Positions 59,145-64,000 of a stretch of 64,000 bases of DNA are shown piece after piece. Position numbers and translations under genes: made by a program. The first letter of the stretch is position 1; every line of letters begins with the position of its first letter. This stretch comes from G965247475 sp965247475. GTDB lineage: Bacteria > Chloroflexota > UBA11872. The stretch is from contig OZ252016.1 of the NCBI GenBank assembly GCA_965247475.1, positions 2,604,001 to 2,668,000 on the forward strand, written 5' to 3'. The notes beneath the pieces are model-generated. The model searched no databases. It worked only from the letters and a program-made list of their open reading frames with translations, and had not been told where the DNA came from.

Positions 59145-61022
59145 TCATGTCGCGCGCCTGAGCAGTACCCGTGCGTCGCCCACGCGGCGCGTGATCGCCT
59201 GGGCGTCGAGATGCTCCAGGAACGCCAGCGCGAACTTGCGGCTGGTCCGAAAGCCGTCGCGCACGTCGCCCACACGAACCTGATCGCTCGTCTCGAACAG
59301 CTCGCGCAAGCGGGCGAGCCAGTCGTCGAACGTCGCCTGCGAGATCGCGATGTCGGGGGCCATTTGCACCAGACGGCCCTGTGCGACCAGCGCCGCCGCG
59401 ACGATGGAGGCGGCGCCCGCCGCGCGCGCCGCCTCCGCCAGACCTGGCGGCGTGGTCCCGCCCGCGTCGAGCTCGACCAGCAACCGCTGGGCCGCCGCCT
59501 CCTGCTCCGCCGACAGCTCCACCCGGTGCCCTGCGAGTGCGACGTGAGTTCCGCGCAGCACGATGGTTCCGTCCAAGGCCATGTCGTCCAGCAGCGCCGT
59601 AAGCGGATCGGTCGCGATGTCCACCAACGCTCGCAGCTCGGCGCGATCGAGTCCGGCCGCGGTCGGCGTGTCCGCATGTCGGGCCTCCACCGCCGCGCGC
59701 ACGCGCGCCCGCGCCTCGGCCAATCCGGCCGTGGACCAGAGCCACCCGCCCGCCGACGCCAGTCGCCCCTCGGCCAGCGCCGGTTGCGCCACCGCCGCGA
59801 CCATCGCCGCGCCCAGATCCGTTCGGCGTGCCAGCTCGGCGGCGCGGAGCGGTCCATGCGCCTCGACCGCCGCGAGCACGATCTCCTCAGGCTCGGCGGT
59901 CGCGGCGATCTCGAGCCGGTCGATCTCGTCCGAGTCGCCCCGTCGCAGCCGCCGCGTGGTCGTCCGAACGATCTCGCCGCCGCCGATCGTGAGTGGCGGC
60001 GACAGCCGGCGAACGACGTACGGGTCGCCCTTGGCCAGTGCGACTGGTTCGGACAAACGCCACTGCACCCAGCCGGTCGCGCCCGGCTCGATGGGTTCGG
60101 TTTGCAGGTAGCGGGCGGAGGCCACGACTTCCGCCGTGCCGCTGTGCCAGGCCACGCGCTCGCCCGGCTTGATCGCCCGAGGCGCGTTCGGGAGCAGCCG
60201 AAGGGTGGCGTCCACCCGTCGCGAGTCGACCACGGCGCCGTCACTCGCCAGCACCGATCCACGCGGCGCCTGGCCGACCGACACACCGCTCAGATTGACC
60301 GCCACCCGGCGACCGGGCGGCGCGGTTGACACCTGGGTTCGGTGCGACTGCAGGCCGCGCACCCGCACCCGACGGCCGCCCGGCCGAATGCGCAGCTCAT
60401 CGCCCACTGCCACGCTTCCGCCGGACAGCGTCCCGGTGACCACGGTCCCGAATCCGGTCATCGTGAAGGCGCGGTCGATGGGCAGCCGGGCATGCCCGAG
60501 GTCGGGCCGTTCCGGCGCACGGTCGAGCGCGGCGTCCAGCGCCGCTTGCAGCTCGTCCAAGCCCGTGCGCTTGGCAGCCGACACGCGCACGATCGGCGCT
60601 CCCGCCAGGCTCGACGCACCGACCGTCTCCCGCACCTCGCCCTCGACCAGCCGCGCCCATTCGTCGTCGACGAGATCCGATTTGGTCAGCGCCACCACGC
60701 CGGCGCGAATGTCGAGCAGCGTCACGATGTCCAGGTGCTCGCGCGTCTGCGGCATCACACCTTCGTCCGCCGCCACGACCAACAGGCAGGCATCGATCCC
60801 GCCGACGCCGGCCAGCATGTTGTGGACGAACCGCTCGTGACCCGGCACGTCCACGATGCTGACCTCTCGACCGCTCGGGAGCGTCAGCCAGGCAAATCCG
60901 AGATCGATCGTCATCCCGCGCGATTTCTCTTCCGCCAGGCGGTCGGGATCGATCCCGGTCAAGGCCTCGGTCAAGGTGGACTTGCCGTGATCCACGTGCC
61001 CGGCGGTTCCGATGGTGTGCAT
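59145..61022 (-). CDS. selB: Selenocysteine-specific elongation factor SelB
   Basis: A 625-residue translation GTPase from the ATG at 61022 (MHTIGTAGHVDHG). GTP-binding motifs are GHVDHGKS at residues 8-15, DVPGHE, TKSD and SAAKRTGL. Domains II and III follow, and the last 250 residues contain several winged-helix repeats (such as LVDIATDPLTALLDDMALDG) that bind the SECIS hairpin in SelB. This shows that the organism reads UGA as selenocysteine in some mRNAs. selA, selD and tRNA-Sec are not in the window. Confidence 0.95.
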   Translation of the reverse strand: MHTIGTAGHVDHGKSTLTEALTGIDPDRLAEEKSRGMTIDLGFAWLTLPSGREVSIVDVPGHERFVHNMLAGVGGIDACLLVVAADEGVMPQTREHLDIVTLLDIRAGVVALTKSDLVDDEWARLVEGEVRETVGASSLAGAPIVRVSAAKRTGLDELQAALDAALDRAPERPDLGHARLPIDRAFTMTGFGTVVTGTLSGGSVAVGDELRIRPGGRRVRVRGLQSHRTQVSTAPPGRRVAVNLSGVSVGQAPRGSVLASDGAVVDSRRVDATLRLLPNAPRAIKPGERVAWHSGTAEVVASARYLQTEPIEPGATGWVQWRLSEPVALAKGDPYVVRRLSPPLTIGGGEIVRTTTRRLRRGDSDEIDRLEIAATAEPEEIVLAAVEAHGPLRAAELARRTDLGAAMVAAVAQPALAEGRLASAGGWLWSTAGLAEARARVRAAVEARHADTPTAAGLDRAELRALVDIATDPLTALLDDMALDGTIVLRGTHVALAGHRVELSAEQEAAAQRLLVELDAGGTTPPGLAEAARAAGAASIVAAALVAQGRLVQMAPDIAISQATFDDWLARLRELFETSDQVRVGDVRDGFRTSRKFALAFLEHLDAQAITRRVGDARVLLRRAT

Positions 61023-61134
61023 CTGCAACGCGGCGTCCGGCCTGTGCTCGCCCGCGGTGGGGCATGGCGCTCGGCCGATTATCGCCCTCGTGATGTCCGC
61101 CGCATTCGCGGCGCGCCCGTCGCTAGACTTCGAT

Positions 61135-61566
61135 ATGCAACTCACCGATCACATCGCGACCGCGGCGGGCCTGGCGACCCTGGCCGGCCTGAACCGCCGA
61201 CGCTGGCTCGTGTTCGTGATGAGCTCGACCTTCATCGATCTCGACCACTACGTCGGCGCCGCGCGAAAATATGGCCTGCGCAACCCGCTCGATGGCGCTG
61301 TCTATGCCCTGACGGGGCGAGTGCCGGGTTGGCGTGATTCGGATCCGCGCTACCCGCTCGACGTTCCGCGGCCGGCGCACAGCGTCCCGGTCGCCGTCGC
61401 GCTGGTCCTGCTGGCGGTGCTGGCCCCGCGCGGCCGCCCGCTGGCGCTCGGGGCGCTCTGGCACCTCGCGCTGGACATCCTGGACCTTCTGTGGCGGCCG
61501 TCGACCGGGCAGCGCGTGCTCCGGCGTCAGGGTCGGTCCAGACTCGGAATCGGGCCGGTCGGCTAG
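61135..61566 (+). CDS. Small integral membrane protein, metal-dependent hydrolase-like (YdjM/DUF457 type)
   Basis: A 143-residue protein from the ATG at 61135 (MQLTDHIATAAG). FIDLDHYVGAARKYG has the DxDH motif, RPAHSVPVAVALVLLA and LGALWHLALDILDLL continue the His/Asp pattern of the YdjM-like membrane hydrolase family. Two to three hydrophobic segments are present. The biochemical role of the family is not well defined. It is divergent from selB with 112 bases between and converges on the next gene. Confidence 0.65.
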   Translation: MQLTDHIATAAGLATLAGLNRRRWLVFVMSSTFIDLDHYVGAARKYGLRNPLDGAVYALTGRVPGWRDSDPRYPLDVPRPAHSVPVAVALVLLAVLAPRGRPLALGALWHLALDILDLLWRPSTGQRVLRRQGRSRLGIGPVG

Positions 61567-61910
61567 CCGATCCATCCGAGCGCGCGCAGGATCACCGCGG
61601 TGGCAAACCCGAGCGCGTAGGTGAGCAGGCCGGTCGCGAGGATCCGCGCGTAGCTGCGCCAGCCGGCTCGCCGTTCGAGTTCCCCGACGCGCGCGTCCAC
61701 TGCCGCATGCGATGCCTCCACCCGGCGCAGATGCGACCCGAACTCTCGCAGCGCGAGCGCGTTGATCCGTGCCAGTTCGTTGGCCGGCGTCGGGGGACCC
61801 TGACTGGGCTGACTCTGGCCCACGCGCGTCGGCAGCTGCTCCAGCACGTTCGACAGCACGCGTTGGGTGATCTGCTGGACCACCGCGCGGGACAGGAAGG
61901 GAATTGCCAT
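61563..61910 (-). CDS. Small tail-anchored membrane protein, unknown
   Basis: A 115-residue protein with a helical, partly coiled-coil middle (NALALREFGSHLRRVEASHA) and one C-terminal hydrophobic segment at about 88-112 (ILATGLLTYALGFATAVIL). It probably sits in the membrane with the bulk in the cytoplasm. No family is recognised. Its stop overlaps the plus-strand neighbour by 4 bases. A short gap of 63 bases separates it from the large membrane protein. Confidence 0.55.
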   Translation of the reverse strand: MAIPFLSRAVVQQITQRVLSNVLEQLPTRVGQSQPSQGPPTPANELARINALALREFGSHLRRVEASHAAVDARVGELERRAGWRSYARILATGLLTYALGFATAVILRALGWIG

Positions 61911-61973
61911 GAACGTGCCTCGGGTCGCTGGGCGATTCTATCCGCGCGCGTGTGGGCGTGGGCGGGCCCGATG

Positions 61974-64000
61974 CTACCCGGCGACCGGTCCGGCCCGACC
62001 CGGTCGCGTCTCGCTCACTTCATAAATGGACACCGGGCCTGACCTGAACACCAGCGCCACGCCCAGATCGGCCATGCGCTCGAACTTCTCGAGGCTCGCC
62101 GCCGCGAAGGCGGCCCGCTCCAGCTCGCCGACATAGATCAGATCGACCCCGTAGCGATCGAGCAGGAAACGCGCCCGCACCGAATCCTCGGTCTCGAACA
62201 GCTCCCGCACGTCGTCCAGGCGCGCGTCCACCGCGTGGACGTAGCCCCAGTGCTGCTGCCGCGCATGCCAGTCCCACCCCACGACCGACGGAAGACCCGT
62301 GTAGACGGACACGCGCGCCCCCCAACGGTAGATCGTCGTGGGTCCCTCGAGCAGCGTCGGAGCGCCCGCCACGTTCGCGCGGATCCACTCGATGCCGATC
62401 CGGTCGGAGTCGAGCGCGATCAGCGTCCCCCGATCGTCGATCGTGCCGCCCGCGAGGAACGCCTCGCCGTCGAGCGTCGGCGGCAGATCCTGAATTCGCA
62501 GTTCGAGCTTGTGCGGAGTCGCGGCCACTGGATAGATCAGTGCGGTCACGAGCAGGCCGGCCAGTCCCACCGCCCACGCGCGCCGCGGCCAGCGCAGTCG
62601 GCCGCCGTGACGCCATAGCCGCGCGACCACGATGGGGAGCGCGATCGCCGCCCCCAGGCCCAGCAGGATCCATGCCTGGAAATACGTCTTGAACGTCGTG
62701 TTCAGACGGCCGATGTCATCGCGTACCGTCACGAACTCGGGTATGGCCGTCAGCAGCGCGGCCGCCGCGAGGCACGCCGCCGGCAGCACCAGGATCGGCC
62801 GATCGCGCACCCGCCACATGGCCAGGACCGTGAGGCCCACGATTCCGATCAGCCACACGCGCGTGGACCACGGCTCGCCGGCCGCGATCAGCCCGGCGAG
62901 TGAGGTCGCGCCCGCCGCCAGCGCCGCCGCCCCCCACCAGCCCGGCCGCCTCAGCGCGACTGATCCGGGGCGGCGAACCGGCCGCCACAACCTCCGCCCG
63001 CGGAGCAGGACTGCCGCCATGAGCGTCACCACCACGGCCGCCGGCAGGCCGAAGACCACCAGCCACTGGTAGGCGGGCGTCGTGCTTGGCGTCGGCGCGA
63101 TGCCGCTGAAGAAGTCCACGTAGTCCCGGTGGAACGGCCACCACGCCAGTTGACCGATCGCCGTGACGCCGAGCGCCGCGGCCGCCCCCGTCGCGGCGAC
63201 CGCCCGACCGCGCAGCCGCCCGGCGCGCCACAGCGCGTATGTCAGCGCGGCCAGCGTCACCGCCAGGAAGGTGGGAAAGTCCCACGGGTTGATCACCCGG
63301 TGCAACCCCAGCACGATTCCCTGTAGCGCCAGCGCTCCGGCCCACGCGCCGATCCCAACGGCGCCGCCGGCTCGGGCCCGCTCGCCGAGCGCGACCAGCG
63401 CCAGCGCCCCGATCAACCCGCCTCCCACCAGCGCGACGTTCATCAGGTGCGGGTGCAGATCGCCGTAGATGAACGTGAACCACGGGAACTCGTTCACGGT
63501 TTCCGGGATGACCCGCGTCGGTGCCCAGAAGTCGAAGTCGCGAAACAGATCCCCGCCGAAGATCGTGCCCGGCAGCGTTCTCAGCACATCCCAGGCCGAC
63601 GGCTGCTCCCCGGCGTGCTCGCCCGCGATTCGAACCGCTTGGATACCGGCGTGCAAGTTGCCCGCCACCAGCACGAACAGCGCGCTGAGGAGTCCCACGC
63701 CCAGCGCCTTGACCCCGGGACGCCGGAGCACCGCCCACGCGCCGGCGCCGACCGCGAAGATCGCGCCGAACGCCGCGGCCGCGTACCACGCCACGCCGAG
63801 GTTGTACGCCTCGCCCGGCGCCACCCCGAGCGCCTTCGAGAGCCCCGCGGTGGGCACGTGGCCGAAGTAGTAGTAGTTGAGCTGCCCGCCGGCGTACCAG
63901 GGGTCGTGGGGCGGAAAGGCCTCCGAGCGGACCAGCGCGTTCAAGTGCGCGTAGTCCATGGGCTTCTCGCCGCCGAAGACCGGGTGCCAGAGATCCGGGT
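61974..64000 (-). CDS. DUF2298 (Chlor_Arch_YYY) multispanning membrane protein, cut by window edge
   Basis: The open frame continues to the right edge, so the N-terminus is missing; the ATG at 63959 is internal. The segment just before it reads DLWHPVFGGEKP, then MDYAHLNALVRSEAFPPHDP and YAGGQLNYYYFG, the conserved signature of this family. About ten hydrophobic helices follow and a soluble C-terminal part (TIYRWGARVSVYTGLPSVVG). The domain is named for Chloroflexi and Archaea and is thought to act on membrane or cell-surface glycans. It is one of the better clues to the source organism. Confidence 0.88.
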   Translation of the reverse strand, partial: PDLWHPVFGGEKPMDYAHLNALVRSEAFPPHDPWYAGGQLNYYYFGHVPTAGLSKALGVAPGEAYNLGVAWYAAAAFGAIFAVGAGAWAVLRRPGVKALGVGLLSALFVLVAGNLHAGIQAVRIAGEHAGEQPSAWDVLRTLPGTIFGGDLFRDFDFWAPTRVIPETVNEFPWFTFIYGDLHPHLMNVALVGGGLIGALALVALGERARAGGAVGIGAWAGALALQGIVLGLHRVINPWDFPTFLAVTLAALTYALWRAGRLRGRAVAATGAAAALGVTAIGQLAWWPFHRDYVDFFSGIAPTPSTTPAYQWLVVFGLPAAVVVTLMAAVLLRGRRLWRPVRRPGSVALRRPGWWGAAALAAGATSLAGLIAAGEPWSTRVWLIGIVGLTVLAMWRVRDRPILVLPAACLAAAALLTAIPEFVTVRDDIGRLNTTFKTYFQAWILLGLGAAIALPIVVARLWRHGGRLRWPRRAWAVGLAGLLVTALIYPVAATPHKLELRIQDLPPTLDGEAFLAGGTIDDRGTLIALDSDRIGIEWIRANVAGAPTLLEGPTTIYRWGARVSVYTGLPSVVGWDWHARQQHWGYVHAVDARLDDVRELFETEDSVRARFLLDRYGVDLIYVGELERAAFAAASLEKFERMADLGVALVFRSGPVSIYEVSETRPGRAGPVAG

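Noticed and set aside
1..64000. CRISPR arrays, rRNA genes, insertion sequences
   Set aside because: No regularly spaced direct repeats, rRNA-like sequence, or transposase with terminal inverted repeats was seen. Apart from the recombinase remnant, no mobile-element enzyme was recognised.

Overview
The window is GC-rich, densely coding bacterial DNA with two tRNA genes and no rRNA or CRISPR array. The best taxonomic guess is Chloroflexota, possibly related to the SAR202/Dehalococcoidia lineages. The clues are a DUF2298 ('Chlor_Arch_YYY') membrane protein at the right edge, a hopanoid locus, a lone SelB, and sugar-acid and glycan enzymes including an enolase-superfamily dehydratase. This placement is inferred from gene content, not from a marker-gene phylogeny.

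Layout. 1-5950: a minus-strand surface-glycan cluster (GmhA, HddA heptose kinase, an epimerase with a zinc-ribbon insert, GT2 glycosyltransferase, flippase). 6036-14669: catabolic and accessory genes (DUF3179 lipoprotein, M20 peptidase, class III aminotransferase, BNR sialidase-like protein, Gfo/Idh/MocA oxidoreductase, 2H phosphoesterase, beta-propeller glycosidase). 14870-18592: a decayed integration hotspot. A tyrosine recombinase broken over three frames lies beside tRNA-Lys(TTT). It is followed by an ABC-ATPase fragment, a lone branched-chain-type substrate-binding lipoprotein, a winged-helix fragment, an AT-richer nucleotidyltransferase and a second, imperfectly paired tRNA-Lys(CTT). 18801-24976: an SDR and a minus-strand S-adenosylmethionine cycle operon (mtnA, mtnP, adenosine-kinase-like pfkB, ahcY, metK).

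25050-42684 is the most unusual part: a compact phage-derived block. A divergent regulatory region with a long palindrome separates a two-gene minus operon from an XRE repressor. Then come a GH127 glycosidase, portal, small and large terminase, an enolase-superfamily dehydratase, an HK97-type capsid protein, a C2H2 zinc-finger protein, tail or structural proteins, a fibre-like protein, small lysis-region proteins and a putative lysin. No integrase, replication gene, head protease or tape measure was recognised. Two promoters with a TTGCGT -35 and a shared TTACWAATGTAA element precede the portal operon and the capsid operon. It could be a domesticated or GTA-like element, or a decayed or incomplete prophage carrying sugar-enzyme cargo.

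42685-49448: housekeeping genes (Sua5/YrdC, Cof-type HAD phosphatase, endonuclease IV, YvcK) and isoprenoid precursor genes (type 2 IPP isomerase, polyprenyl synthase). 50344-56451: the hopanoid operon hpnC-hpnD-hpnE-shc, then hpnH, all on the minus strand, giving a near-complete route from C5 isoprenoids to adenosylhopane. 56792-59120: gap and pgk. 59145-64000: SelB, two small membrane proteins and the truncated DUF2298 protein.

Starts were adjusted by homology, overlap with neighbours and Shine-Dalgarno sequence. All functions come from reading motifs; no database search was run.
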